A stretch of 64,000 bases of DNA from Planctomycetota bacterium (lineage in GTDB: Bacteria > Planctomycetota > UBA1135 > GCA-002686595), in contig JAKLKU010000017.1 in the NCBI GenBank assembly GCA_023150475.1, forward strand, positions 62,001 through 126,000. Reading direction: 5' to 3'. Made by a program: the position numbers and the translations under genes. Under the pieces are notes generated by a model that had not been told where the DNA came from, ran no database searches, and worked only from the letters and a program-made list of their open reading frames with translations. Positions 33,255 through 41,270 of this stretch are shown here, piece by piece; the stretch's first letter is position 1, and every line of letters begins with the position of its first letter.

Positions 33255-34106
33255 TCAGCGCGGGAAGAGCCAGCCCTGGACTCCGCGCAGCGCGCCCACG
33301 ACCGGACGGTGCGTGCGCGACGAAGCTCGGCCTCGCGCGGTGGGGCGGCGCAGCAGCTCCTCGATGTGGTCGCGTTCCCATTCGAGCGCGCGTTCGTAGT
33401 CGGCGTACGCGGCTTCGCGTGCGCGAAAGCGCGGGCCGTGGAAGATGCGCCGGCCGTGCGCGCCACGCTCGACCGGCATCGCGGCGTGCAAGAGCTCGTG
33501 GAAGACGATGTAGCGCACGAACCAGCGCGGCACGAAGTCCTGGTCGAGCACCGGATGGATGCGCACGAGATGCGCGCGCGGGTCGTAGCTGCCGAGCCGC
33601 AGCGTGCGGCGCGCGCGGCGGCCGTTGACTCGGCCGAACGTGATCGCGGGAGGCGCGGCGTGTGCGAACTCCGTGCGAAACTCCGCCGCGACGACCTCGG
33701 CGAGCAACGGCGCGAGGTCGACCGTGCGGCCGCGCGTCACCAGCGACTGCGGATCCGGCGCGCGCGGGCCTTCGCGCGCGAGTTCGTCGTCGATCCACCG
33801 ATCGAGCTCGCGCACCGAGCGCCGTGCTCGTTTGCCGGCGGAGAGCCAGCGCGCGACCGACGTGCGCACCTCGAGCGGTGCGCGGCCGAAGAACTCGCTC
33901 ATGTGCACGACGAGTTCGCCGCGCCCGCCGCGTGCGCCTCGCGGGGCGCGCACGACGCGCAGTACCGAGCTACGCGCGCGACCGAAGCGCACCGAAACGC
34001 GAGAGCCGAGCTCCTTCGAGAGGAACTCGGCCCATGCACCTTCGTCGAACGGTTCCGGAGCGGTCGTCACGCGGAAGAGCGAACCTTCCGCGCGCGAGCC
34101 GGTCAA
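33255..34106 (-). CDS. SprT/wss-like zinc metallopeptidase-fold protein
   Basis: 283 residues. The zinc motif is H203-E204-x2-H207 in VFHELLHAAM, and a candidate third ligand is H223 in FHGPRF. This is the arrangement of SprT-like and related M48-neighbour families, in which the C-terminal part contains Wxx-aromatic helices (AYADYERALEWERDH). The N-terminal ~120 residues contain another basic segment without a recognised fold. No signal peptide is present, so it is expected in the cytoplasm. Its ATG overlaps the stop of the upstream secreted beta-sandwich gene by four bases, implying coupled translation. It converges with the ATPase gene 15 bases away. Confidence 0.72.
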   Translation of the reverse strand: MTGSRAEGSLFRVTTAPEPFDEGAWAEFLSKELGSRVSVRFGRARSSVLRVVRAPRGARGGRGELVVHMSEFFGRAPLEVRTSVARWLSAGKRARRSVRELDRWIDDELAREGPRAPDPQSLVTRGRTVDLAPLLAEVVAAEFRTEFAHAAPPAITFGRVNGRRARRTLRLGSYDPRAHLVRIHPVLDQDFVPRWFVRYIVFHELLHAAMPVERGAHGRRIFHGPRFRAREAAYADYERALEWERDHIEELLRRPTARGRASSRTHRPVVGALRGVQGWLFPR

Positions 34107-36082
34107 CGACCGAGCGTCAGATCGAGGGTCACTTCCTGACCGTCGAGCACGTTGAGTTGCCGCGTCGACGCCTGTTGCTCCGCGATCGCCTGGAACGGGT
34201 CGGAGCCCGCGACGTTGCCGCGGCTCGCCGAGATCTGGTAGTTGCCGGCGGGCACGTGCTCGATCGTGTAGCGCCCTTCTCCGTCGGTGCGCGCGTCGAA
34301 CGTGACGATCGTGCCGTCGGTGATCGCCATGTGGACCGAACCGCGGACCACCGGCTGGCCGGCCTGGTCGAAGACCTTGCCGGTGACCTTGCCGCCGCCC
34401 TTCATCGTGATCGAGCCCGCGTTGACGGTCTGTCCGTCGATGACGCGCAGGTTCGAGACGATCGTGCGCGTGTAGCTCGGGTGGACGATCTCGAGTTGGT
34501 AGTCCGACGGCGCGAGCATCGCGAGCTCGAAGTTGCCGTCGCGGTCGGAACGCACCTTGCGCTTCGTCGCGCCGGAGCTGATCAAGTTGCCGAACAGCGG
34601 ATCGTTGATGTCGTCGAGACCCGCGTCGAACGAACCGACGACCGCGCCCTTGATCGGGTTGCCGCTCGCGTCGACGAGCTTGCCGCGGATCGAACCACCT
34701 TGGTTCACGCGGATCGTCAGGTTGATCGGCGCTTGGTTCTCGACGACCGTGAACTTCTCCGACAGCGCCGTCGCGAAGCCGAGCGCGTCGATGGCAACCA
34801 CGTACGTGCCCTTGTCGAAGTTGCAGACGGTGAACGTGCCGTCCGCGCTCTCGAACGACTGATCGAGGTTCAGGTTCTCGAGGAAGGTCTGCTCGGCCGC
34901 GCCGTCGCCAGCGCGCTTCGGCGAGACCGTGAAGGAACGCACCGGGTTGCCGGCAGCGTCGATCACTCGGCCCATCACCGTCGCACGCGGACGCATCTCG
35001 GCGACGATGTTCATGTCACCGACCTGCACGCGGTTCATGCGCACTTGACTGTAGCAGTCGAGCTCGACTTGCAGCATGTACGCGCCCTGCTGCAGGTTCT
35101 CGACCAGGAACGAGCCGTCCGGTCCGGAGACCGTTTCGCCGCGCGACTGCGACGTCGCGTTGAACGTCATCGCGACCACCGTCGCGCCGGGCAACGGTTG
35201 GTTGGTGCCTTGGACGAGCACGCGGCCGCCGAGCGGGAAGCCGGGCGAGAGTTTGACTTCACGCTCTTGCCGGTCGTCGCCCGTGCCCTTGAACGTCACG
35301 TTCGGCACGATCATCGTGCCGTAGCCCGTCGCCATCACCGTCAGGTTGCGCGGACCGCCGGCGACGTTCTTGAACTCGAAGTGTCCGGTGGCATCGGACT
35401 TCGTCGACATGCGGTCCGGCGACTTGGGATCGCCGGTCAGGACGTACGCGGAGTCGAGGTGCAGTTCGGCGCCCGCGACGGGGTTGCTGCTGTCGTCGAT
35501 CACCATGCCGACCAACGTCGAGCCGGGGCGCAGCACGGCGTCCGGCGCGCGCGACTCACCTTCGTCGCGGACGACGACGTTCGACTCTTGCGTCGGGCTG
35601 TAGTCGGGGTGCGTGGCGAGGATGTAGTAGTTGCGGCGCGGTTCGAGGTTCTTGAAGCGGTACGCACCGTTCGCGTCGGTGGTCGTCGAGAACGCCTTGC
35701 CCTTCGGCTTGTCGATCCCCATGAAGAACTCGCCGGCGAGTTCCTCGCCCATGAACGCGTTCTCGCTGATCTTGACCGTGGCGTTCGCGACCGGCCGCGC
35801 CTGGTCGTCGACGACTTGTCCGACGAGCAGGGTCGAGCGGTCGACCGCCGTCGCGTCCGCCTGTTGGCCCGGCTGCGTCGGCGTCTCGGTGGCCGTGCGC
35901 GTCACTTCGGTCGTTTGTTCCGGCGTCTCGATCGTCGGCGCGTTGCCGGACTTCGTGGGCGTCGCGGTTTGAGTGGTCGGCTGCGCCACGCCCGGCGTCG
36001 GGTCCTTCTCGGGACTGCGGAGAGCGAAGAACAACGCCGCGACGGCGGCCAGGACGAGCAGCAGGACGAGGAGCGGTTTCAT
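34103..36082 (-). CDS. Exported multi-domain protein with carboxypeptidase-regulatory-like repeats
   Basis: 659 residues. An N-terminal membrane helix (1-21) is followed by a T/P/Q-rich linker to ~85. About six beta-sandwich repeats of the CarbopepD_reg type then follow, each opening with a phrase like LVGQVVDDQARPVANATV. Others are LVGMVIDDSSNPVAGAEL, LGGRVLVQGTNQPLPGATV, VMGRVIDAAGNPVRSFTV, IRGKLVDASGNPIKGAVV and VTGKVFDQAGQPVVRGSV. A DGxF/Y strand such as DGNFELAML closes several repeats. There is no catalytic domain. Such proteins are envelope-anchored adhesive or structural modules. The 157-base gap upstream contains a nested inverted repeat and the likely promoter. Confidence 0.88.
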   Translation of the reverse strand: MKPLLVLLLVLAAVAALFFALRSPEKDPTPGVAQPTTQTATPTKSGNAPTIETPEQTTEVTRTATETPTQPGQQADATAVDRSTLLVGQVVDDQARPVANATVKISENAFMGEELAGEFFMGIDKPKGKAFSTTTDANGAYRFKNLEPRRNYYILATHPDYSPTQESNVVVRDEGESRAPDAVLRPGSTLVGMVIDDSSNPVAGAELHLDSAYVLTGDPKSPDRMSTKSDATGHFEFKNVAGGPRNLTVMATGYGTMIVPNVTFKGTGDDRQEREVKLSPGFPLGGRVLVQGTNQPLPGATVVAMTFNATSQSRGETVSGPDGSFLVENLQQGAYMLQVELDCYSQVRMNRVQVGDMNIVAEMRPRATVMGRVIDAAGNPVRSFTVSPKRAGDGAAEQTFLENLNLDQSFESADGTFTVCNFDKGTYVVAIDALGFATALSEKFTVVENQAPINLTIRVNQGGSIRGKLVDASGNPIKGAVVGSFDAGLDDINDPLFGNLISSGATKRKVRSDRDGNFELAMLAPSDYQLEIVHPSYTRTIVSNLRVIDGQTVNAGSITMKGGGKVTGKVFDQAGQPVVRGSVHMAITDGTIVTFDARTDGEGRYTIEHVPAGNYQISASRGNVAGSDPFQAIAEQQASTRQLNVLDGQEVTLDLTLGR

Positions 36083-36154
36083 GGATCGATGGGGTGTCTA
36101 GGAGGGACGCGACGTCGCGCGCGTTCCGTGGGACCGGGCCGTTTCCGAGCAGAA

Positions 36155-36210
36155 TCCCACGAGATGCGGGGGACGATCGGAAGCTCGGGAGTATTCCCGA
36201 AGGCGTGGGA
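36155..36210. terminator. Nested stem-loop between the 36240 gene and the repeat protein
   Basis: TCCCACG (36155-36161) pairs with CGTGGGA (36204-36210). Inside it TCGGGA (36185-36190) pairs with TCCCGA (36195-36200) around a four-base loop. It lies in the 157-base gap downstream of one minus-strand gene and upstream of the next. It may end the first transcript or act as a leader structure of the second. Confidence 0.45.
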
Positions 36211-36239
36211 GTTTGCGAGCGCGAGGGGGCCGTCGCCGT

Positions 36240-36848
36240 TCACGGCGCCGGGGACTTGCTCGCAGGCACGGGGGCAGTCGAACCAGCGGCTTTCGCGGAG
36301 CCGCCGGCCGCCGCGCCGGGCGCCGGAGCGGGCGCTTCCGCTTCTTGTTCGGGGCCGGGCCACAGGGACTCGAGCCAGATCTGCGAGCCCAAGAAGTAGG
36401 CGAACACCAAGAGCTCGAACTCGACCTTGCGCAGCACTTCGATGCGCGCGCCTCGGGAGAGCGGGTTGCCGTGGATGCGGGCCATCTCGCCGGTCTTCGG
36501 CGCCTGCAGGCTCCACCCGAAGTGGAACCCCTCGAGCGGGACGAGCCGCAACGGCTTGTTGCCGGTGTGGAGCGCGATTTCGCGGCGCAAGACGTGCCAG
36601 CGCAACGAGGAGCCGAGCCACTCGCGTCCTTCGGTCCACACGGAGAACTGCCCGCGCAGGATGCCGGGGTCGCGGCGGAAGCTCAGGACCTCGCCTTTCC
36701 CGGGTTGGTACGTGCCGCCGACGACGACGCCCGACGGACCGCGGCGGACGCTCAGCGTGCCGAGCTCGCCGGTCGCGCCGGCGATCTTGTGGCGGGTGTT
36801 CCAGAGCCCGGAGACCCGGACGGTGTAGGTGGCGATCGGTTCGGCCAT
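36240..36848 (-). CDS. Conserved-looking hypothetical protein
   Basis: 202 residues from ATG 36848. I do not recognise the family. The first ~110 residues alternate hydrophobic and polar residues, with strands such as VRVSGLWNTRHKI and SVRRGPSGVVVGGTYQPG. This suggests a beta-barrel of lipocalin or PilZ-like size, and MAEPIATYTVRVSG is a clean start. A hydrophobic helix VEFELLVFAYFLGSQIWLE near 143-161 may be a membrane or packing helix. The last 40 residues are A/P/G-rich low complexity. It sits alone between the cysteine desulfurase (144 bases upstream on the same strand) and the repeat protein. No function is offered. Confidence 0.65.
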   Translation of the reverse strand: MAEPIATYTVRVSGLWNTRHKIAGATGELGTLSVRRGPSGVVVGGTYQPGKGEVLSFRRDPGILRGQFSVWTEGREWLGSSLRWHVLRREIALHTGNKPLRLVPLEGFHFGWSLQAPKTGEMARIHGNPLSRGARIEVLRKVEFELLVFAYFLGSQIWLESLWPGPEQEAEAPAPAPGAAAGGSAKAAGSTAPVPASKSPAP

Positions 36849-36992
36849 GGGGGAGAAAGGGCGACTAACTCTACTGCGCGATGTACCGGACCGGCGAGGG
36901 GCGAGCGGCTTTCGGCGCACTCGATCCCCGACCCGACGCGCGGCCGAGTTCGGCAGGCCCGGGCGGGCGGTGTCGGAAAGGTCGCGGGGCGC

Positions 36993-38150
36993 TCACGGCC
37001 GCGGCGCTCCGAGCAGGCTGCGGAGGTCGCTCACCGCGTCGACGATCGCGGGGAGCGCGAGCTCGAGCTCCGCGTCGGTCGTGTAGCGCGAGAGCGAGAG
37101 CCGCAGGCTGGAAGAAGCTTCCGCCGCGTTCCGGCCCATCGCGACCAGCACGTGCGACGGCGCGTGGGTGCCCGACGCGCACGCCGAGCCGCTCGAGCAC
37201 GCGACGCCCGCCGCCGAAAGCGCGAGCACCGCGGCTTCGCCGGAGACGTCGCCCAGCACCAGTTGGGTCGTGTTCGGCGTGCGCGGCACGCCGCGCGCCG
37301 CGACTTCGACGTCGCCGAGCGCCGCGACGAGGCGCGTTTCGAACGCGTCGCGTCGCTCGCGCAACACGCGCTCGCCGCCGCTCGCGAGCCAGGCGCGCGC
37401 GAGGTCCGCCGCGACGCCGAAGCCGACGATGCCCGCCACGTTCTCGGTGCCGGCGCGCCGATCGCGTTCCTGGCCGCCGCCGCGGAAGAGCGGCTCGAAC
37501 GGTGAGTCGCGGCGCACCCAGAGCGCGCCGACGCCTTGCGGTCCGTGCAGCTTGTGCGAGCTGCACGACACGTAGTCCACCTGCATCGCGGAGACGTCGA
37601 CCGCGAGCTTGCCGACGGCTTGCACCGCGTCGACGTGGAAGCGAATGCCGAGCTCGCGGCAACGCCGACCGACCGCGGCGACGTCGTGGATCGCGCCGGT
37701 TTCGTTGTTCGCCCACATCACCGACACGAGCGCACAACGCTCGTCGAGGCTCGCGAGGAGCTCGTCGACCAAGAGCGCGCCGTCGCGCGCCACCCGCGCG
37801 CGTTCGACGACGAAGCCTTCGCGCTCGAGCGCGGCGCTCGGTTCGAGCACCGCGGGATGTTCGACCGCCGTGGTGACGATCCGTCGCCGTTCGCGCGGTG
37901 CGAAGCGCGCTTGGTGCAACGCGAGGTGATTCGCTTCGGTCGCGCCGGACGTGAAGACGATCTCCTGCGGCTGAATCGCGCCGAGGAGCTTCGCGAGCGC
38001 TGCGCGCGCGCGGGTGACCGCTTCGAGCGCATCCTCGCCGACCGTGTGCAGGCTCGAAGGATTGCCGAAACGCTCGCCGAGCCACGGACGCAACGCGTCC
38101 GCGACCTCCGGCGCAAGGCACGTCGTCGCGTTGTTGTCGAGGTAGATCAT
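36993..38150 (-). CDS. Cysteine desulfurase (NifS/IscS family)
   Basis: 385 residues. This PLP enzyme converts cysteine to alanine and a persulfide for Fe-S cluster and thio-cofactor synthesis. It opens with MIYLDNNATT. H98 in AVEHPAV stacks on PLP, the aspartate-containing FHVDAVQAVG follows, and K200 in SCSSHKLHGPQGVG forms the Schiff base. C324 in SSGSACASG is the persulfide cysteine of the short (IscS/NifS, class I) loop; an additional C318 precedes it. All catalytic residues are present. It lies 29 bases after a MerR-family gene with four C-terminal cysteines. No IscU, SufU or ferredoxin gene is adjacent; frataxin is 36 kb away. Confidence 0.92.
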   Translation of the reverse strand: MIYLDNNATTCLAPEVADALRPWLGERFGNPSSLHTVGEDALEAVTRARAALAKLLGAIQPQEIVFTSGATEANHLALHQARFAPRERRRIVTTAVEHPAVLEPSAALEREGFVVERARVARDGALLVDELLASLDERCALVSVMWANNETGAIHDVAAVGRRCRELGIRFHVDAVQAVGKLAVDVSAMQVDYVSCSSHKLHGPQGVGALWVRRDSPFEPLFRGGGQERDRRAGTENVAGIVGFGVAADLARAWLASGGERVLRERRDAFETRLVAALGDVEVAARGVPRTPNTTQLVLGDVSGEAAVLALSAAGVACSSGSACASGTHAPSHVLVAMGRNAAEASSSLRLSLSRYTTDAELELALPAIVDAVSDLRSLLGAPRP

Positions 38151-38179
38151 CGCGAGCGCCGTGCGCGGCGCGGCGCGCG

Positions 38180-38665
38180 TCAGAAGAGAGCGCTGATCGT
38201 CTCGGGCAACGGTTGGCCGGTCATCGTGCACGGCTCGCAGAAGTTGTTGTCCGTCTGTGGCGCGTGGCGGCAGCGTTCGCAGTCGTGCAACTTCGTGAGA
38301 GCGCGCGCGATCCCGGCGCGCTGTTCCTCGAGCGCCTTGACGCGCTCCGACAGCAGCCGATCCTGCTCGCGCAGCGCCTCGCGAACGCGCGCGAGGAACT
38401 TCTCGCGATCCTCGACGACTTCCCGAGTCGACATCAACTCGCGGATGCGCTCGAGATTGAGCCCGAGGTTCTGCAGGTCCCGGACCATGTTGAGCCGGTT
38501 GAGCTGGGTGCGCCGGTAGTACCTGAATCCGCCTTGGCTGCGCGACGCCGGCTCGAGCAGGTTGAGCTCTTCGTAGTACCGCAGGGTGCGCAGGTTGGTC
38601 CCGGCGACGCGGGCGAAGTCGCCGATCTTCAAGAGTTCGTGAGCGTCGTTCATCGGCGAGGTCAT
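38180..38665 (-). CDS. MerR-family regulator with two C-terminal CxxC motifs
   Basis: 161 residues from ATG 38665, or 157 from ATG 38653; neither has a strong ribosome-binding site. The MerR winged-helix region is clear: IGDFARVAGTNLRTLRYYEE, then LEPASRSQGGFRYYRRTQL and LGLNLERIRELM. A dimerisation coiled coil follows (about 85-125). The C-terminus carries C129-x2-C132-x10-C143-x2-C146, which could bind zinc or an iron-sulfur cluster. This differs from the SoxR C-x2-C-x-C-x5-C site. The gene precedes the cysteine desulfurase by 29 bases, so the regulator and desulfurase are probably one transcript. An inverted repeat at 38761-38784 upstream is a candidate operator. Confidence 0.88.
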   Translation of the reverse strand: MTSPMNDAHELLKIGDFARVAGTNLRTLRYYEELNLLEPASRSQGGFRYYRRTQLNRLNMVRDLQNLGLNLERIRELMSTREVVEDREKFLARVREALREQDRLLSERVKALEEQRAGIARALTKLHDCERCRHAPQTDNNFCEPCTMTGQPLPETISALF

Positions 38666-38760
38666 GGCGGTTCGGCGGCGAGCGGTTCGGCGTTGGAGTC
38701 TGCGGCAGGCGGAGCCGGTTCGGTCCAAGCCTGACGTTCGCGCTAGCTTAGCCTGCCCGG

Positions 38761-38784
38761 GCGCGGGCTGTCGCTCACCCGCGC
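38761..38784. promoter_or_regulatory. Inverted repeat upstream of the MerR gene
   Basis: GCGCGGG (38761-38767) and CCCGCGC (38778-38784) are perfect complements separated by ten bases, about 100 bases upstream of the MerR start. Size and symmetry fit an operator for a dimeric regulator, but no matching -35/-10 pair was found around it. Confidence 0.3.
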
Positions 38785-38860
38785 AAGCACCGTCCCGCGG
38801 CGGCGCCGAGCCGGCCGGCAGCGCCGGGTGCGGGGACGCGGCAGGGGGGGGCCACCACGG

Positions 38861-38940
38861 CGGACCGGGGCCGCCCGGGGCCGCCCGGGGCCGCCCGGGG
38901 CCGCCCGGGTTCGAGCGGGTCCGAACGGGTCCGAACGGGA
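38861..38940. repeat. Eight tandem 10-bp units
   Basis: CGGACCGGGG is followed by CCGCCCGGGG three times, CCGCCCGGGT, TCGAGCGGGT, CCGAACGGGT and CCGAACGGGA. The period is exactly ten, close to one helical turn, and is not a multiple of three, in keeping with a non-coding site. Confidence 0.88.
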
Positions 38941-39146
38941 CGGCTACGCGCCGCAGAAGGGCCGGTCGGGGACATTTCCGCGCCCGCGGGCCGCCCGGGC
39001 GCCTTCGGCGAGCGTGGACCGCCCGTCCAGGCTGCGGCGCCGCGGGTTTTGCTTGAGAGTCGCCGGCCTCGAACTAGGGTGGCGCGCCTTCCGACGGTTC
39101 CGAAGCTCACGTGAAGAGCCGATCGGAGTCTGCGAAGGAGCCTGCC

Positions 39147-39848
39147 ATGTTCTTCGACCTCCAATACGCCATCTTCACTCTGCCTGCGGTCGCGTTCAGC
39201 CTCTGGGCTCAGTGGCGCGTCCACAGCACGTTCAAGCAATTCTCCCGCTACGGCGTGTCGAGCGGCATGACCGGCGCCCAAGCGGCGCTCGCCGTGCTGC
39301 GCGCCGGCGGAGTCCAGGGTGTCGCCGTCGAGCGCCACCAAGGCTTCCTGTCCGACCACTACGATCCGCGCGCGAAGGCGCTGCGCCTCTCGCCCGACGT
39401 CTACGACGGCCGTTCGGTGTCGTCGGTCGCCGTCGCCGCGCACGAAGCGGGTCACGCGATCCAGGACGCGGTCGGGTACGCGCCGCTCGTGCTGCGCTCG
39501 AACCTCGTGCCGCTCTGCAACATCGGCAACTTCCTGTGGTTCTGGCCGTTCCTCGCAGGGCTCTTGCTGCAGCAGATGGCGTTCGCGCCGTACCTGATGT
39601 GGGCGGGCATCCTGCTGTTCGCGACCGTCGTCGTCTTCCAGCTCGTCACGTTGCCGACCGAATTCAACGCGTCGAATCGCGCCAAGGCGGTGCTCGCCGG
39701 CGCGGGCATCGTGCGCACGCAGGAAGAAGCCGAAGGCGTGAAGAAGGTGCTCGATGCCGCGGCGATGACCTACGTCGCGGCGGCCGCAGCGGCCGTGCTG
39801 CAACTGATCGACCTGATCCTGCGCGTGCAAGGTCGCCGCGAGGAGTGA
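39147..39848 (+). CDS. Membrane zinc metallopeptidase, YugP-like (Zn_peptidase_2)
   Basis: 233 residues. GAAGGAG six bases before ATG 39147 fixes the start, over a 12-residue-longer reading. The catalytic motif is H99-E100-x2-H103 (VAVAAHEAGHAIQDA), as in the PF04298 family. Membrane helices flank it: one near 8-22, two at about 122-170 (FLWFWPFLAGLLLQQ and the following LLFATVVVFQL), and one near 212-228. The PTEFNAS motif after the third helix is typical of the family. The proteins are integral membrane peptidases of unknown substrate. It stands alone and converges with the BMC/aldolase cluster 80 bases downstream. Confidence 0.9.
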   Translation: MFFDLQYAIFTLPAVAFSLWAQWRVHSTFKQFSRYGVSSGMTGAQAALAVLRAGGVQGVAVERHQGFLSDHYDPRAKALRLSPDVYDGRSVSSVAVAAHEAGHAIQDAVGYAPLVLRSNLVPLCNIGNFLWFWPFLAGLLLQQMAFAPYLMWAGILLFATVVVFQLVTLPTEFNASNRAKAVLAGAGIVRTQEEAEGVKKVLDAAAMTYVAAAAAAVLQLIDLILRVQGRREE

Positions 39849-39927
39849 CCGCAAGCGAGCCTGAAATCGGCGCGGCCGCGACGTCCACCCGACGGCGCGG
39901 CCGCGAATCGTTTCGGCCCGTGCTGGT

Positions 39928-40659
39928 TCAGCCGCCGCCTGGCCGGCGCACGCCGCACTGGTTCTCGAGCGTGTTCACGGTCTTGATGCCGAGCATCCCG
40001 CGCGTCGCAAGCAGCTTCTGCACGTACTCGGGATCGAGCGGCTTCACGCGGCCGACCGAGTGCGCGAGGTAGAGGATCTTGGCCGTGTGCTCGACCATGT
40101 CGAGCTTCTTGTAGGCCTCCATCAGGTTCTGTCCGAGCGTCACCGAGCCGTGGTGCGTCATCACCACCGTGTCGGAGCAACGCAGGATCGAGCGGATCGA
40201 CGCGGCGAGCTCCGGCGTGCCCGGCGTGCCGAAATCCGCGGTCGGAATGCCGCCGATCGTCACGACGATCTCGGGGATGAACGGCGCTTGCATGTCGACG
40301 CCGGCGATCGTCATCGCGACGGCGTGCGGCGGGTGCGCGTGCACGACGGCGCGCATCTCGGGCCGCTCTTCGTAGGCGGCGATGTGAATGCCTTTTTCGC
40401 TCGACGCCTTCGGTCCGCCGTCGACGACCTCGCCGCGCATGTCGATGCGGGCGACGTGATGGGGCTCGAGGAAGCCTTTCATCGCGCCGGTCGGCGTGAT
40501 CAGGATCGTGCCGTCGTTCAACCGCGCGGAGATGTTCCCGTCGGCGCCGACGATGTAGAAGCGGCTGTAGCAGAGCTTGCCGATCTCGCAGATCGCCTTG
40601 CGCAGCCGCGCTTCTTCGTCACTCCAGCCGCGGGCTCGCGCCAGTTCCTCGAAGCTCAT
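39928..40659 (-). CDS. Class II aldolase of a microcompartment cluster (fuculose-phosphate-aldolase type)
   Basis: 243 residues. The zinc-dependent class II aldolase/adducin fold is recognised by GNISARL at 41-47, PTGAMKGF at 56-63, the catalytic glutamate E88 in KASSEKGIH, zinc ligands H107 and H109 in VVHAHPPH, and H170 in THHGSVTLG. Such aldolases split L-fuculose- or L-rhamnulose-1-phosphate into lactaldehyde and dihydroxyacetone phosphate. In the PVM microcompartment this lactaldehyde is processed inside the shell. The ATG overlaps the stop of the adjacent pentamer gene by four bases. The 20-residue tail (LENQCGVRRPGGG) could be a targeting extension, but this is speculative. It ends the operon. 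Confidence 0.9.
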   Translation of the reverse strand: MSFEELARARGWSDEEARLRKAICEIGKLCYSRFYIVGADGNISARLNDGTILITPTGAMKGFLEPHHVARIDMRGEVVDGGPKASSEKGIHIAAYEERPEMRAVVHAHPPHAVAMTIAGVDMQAPFIPEIVVTIGGIPTADFGTPGTPELAASIRSILRCSDTVVMTHHGSVTLGQNLMEAYKKLDMVEHTAKILYLAHSVGRVKPLDPEYVQKLLATRGMLGIKTVNTLENQCGVRRPGGG

Positions 40660-40976
40660 GATCGATTGCTCCTCGCTCGCGCGCCGAGCTGGTGGAATCC
40701 GCGGCCGTCCTCGAGGTCGACCGAGTCGACGAACCCGACGACGATGGTCTTCACGGCGCCTTCGGGGTCCTTGAAGATGCCGCGCGCCGAATTGCCTTCG
40801 TCGATGCAGAGCACGCGGTCGCCGACGCCGGCCTGCGCCTTGTCGATCGCGATGCGCGTCTTGCCGCTGCGCCGGCCGTCGGGCGTCAGCGGCCGGACGA
40901 GCAGGAGCTTCTGCCCGTTCAAGATCGGGATCTGCACCGGGCTCACCACGGTGCCGAGCACTTCCGCGAGGAACAC
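40656..40976 (-). CDS. Microcompartment vertex pentamer protein (EutN/CcmL family), copy 3
   Basis: 106 residues from GTG 40976, which has GGAGG eight bases upstream; that site decides the start. The BMC-P (PF03319) barrel is visible: VFLAEVLGTVVSP opens strand 1, KLLLVRPL is the next strand, and AGVGDRVLCIDEGNSARGI followed by VVGFVDSVDLE completes it. Pentamers of this family cap the vertices of microcompartment shells. It extends ~12 residues past the usual end. The gene overlaps the previous pentamer stop by one base and the aldolase start by four. It is the most divergent of the three copies, so each may occupy a different vertex or ratio. Confidence 0.9.
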   Translation of the reverse strand: MFLAEVLGTVVSPVQIPILNGQKLLLVRPLTPDGRRSGKTRIAIDKAQAGVGDRVLCIDEGNSARGIFKDPEGAVKTIVVGFVDSVDLEDGRGFHQLGARARSNRS

Positions 40977-41269
40977 TAGGCGCCTCCTCGTCCGATGTGC
41001 CGGCCCTTCGACACGGCCTCTTCGACGAAGCCGATGATCGCTGCGTCGACCGGCACGAACTTCACCGGGCACGCGAGCGCCGCTTCGCGGCCGTCGACGT
41101 AGTGCACGAGGTCTCCTGGACCGGTCGACACGGCGGCGCACGCGACGAGCATCGCGCCCATCGGTTGGCCGTCCTCGTCGAGGGGTTGGATCCACTGCAA
41201 CGGCACGCCTTCGAGGCCTTTGTACTTCTGCGTCGCGACGACGCGGCCGGTCACGCGGGCGAGGTACAT
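40976..41269 (-). CDS. Microcompartment vertex pentamer protein (EutN/CcmL family), copy 2
   Basis: 97 residues, the standard size of a BMC-P pentamer protein. It begins MYLARVTGRVVATQKY, with the strand-1 glycine-valine pattern of EutN. It continues with LQWIQPLDEDGQPMG and then TGPGDLVHYVDGREAAL, equivalent to the GxGDxVL loop that lines the pentamer pore. It ends with AAIIGFVEEAVSKG. The start lies one base after the copy 1 stop, and the stop shares a base with the copy 3 GTG. This packing implies fixed stoichiometry by coupled translation. No hexamer (BMC-H) gene accompanies the three pentamers. Confidence 0.92.
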   Translation of the reverse strand: MYLARVTGRVVATQKYKGLEGVPLQWIQPLDEDGQPMGAMLVACAAVSTGPGDLVHYVDGREAALACPVKFVPVDAAIIGFVEEAVSKGRHIGRGGA

Positions 41270-41270
41270 G

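Larger units (their letters stand above)
38666..39146. other. 481-base divergent intergenic region
   Basis: It separates merR and the zinc peptidase gene. I see no gene in it. It contains a 7-10-7 inverted repeat (38761-38784) and a 10-bp tandem repeat (38861-38940), listed separately. The right end carries the GAAGGAG ribosome-binding site of the peptidase (39134-39140). Confidence 0.6.

Noticed and set aside
34103..36082. Carboxypeptidase or TonB-dependent receptor
   Set aside because: Only regulatory-like beta repeats are present; no zinc peptidase residues and no barrel domain.
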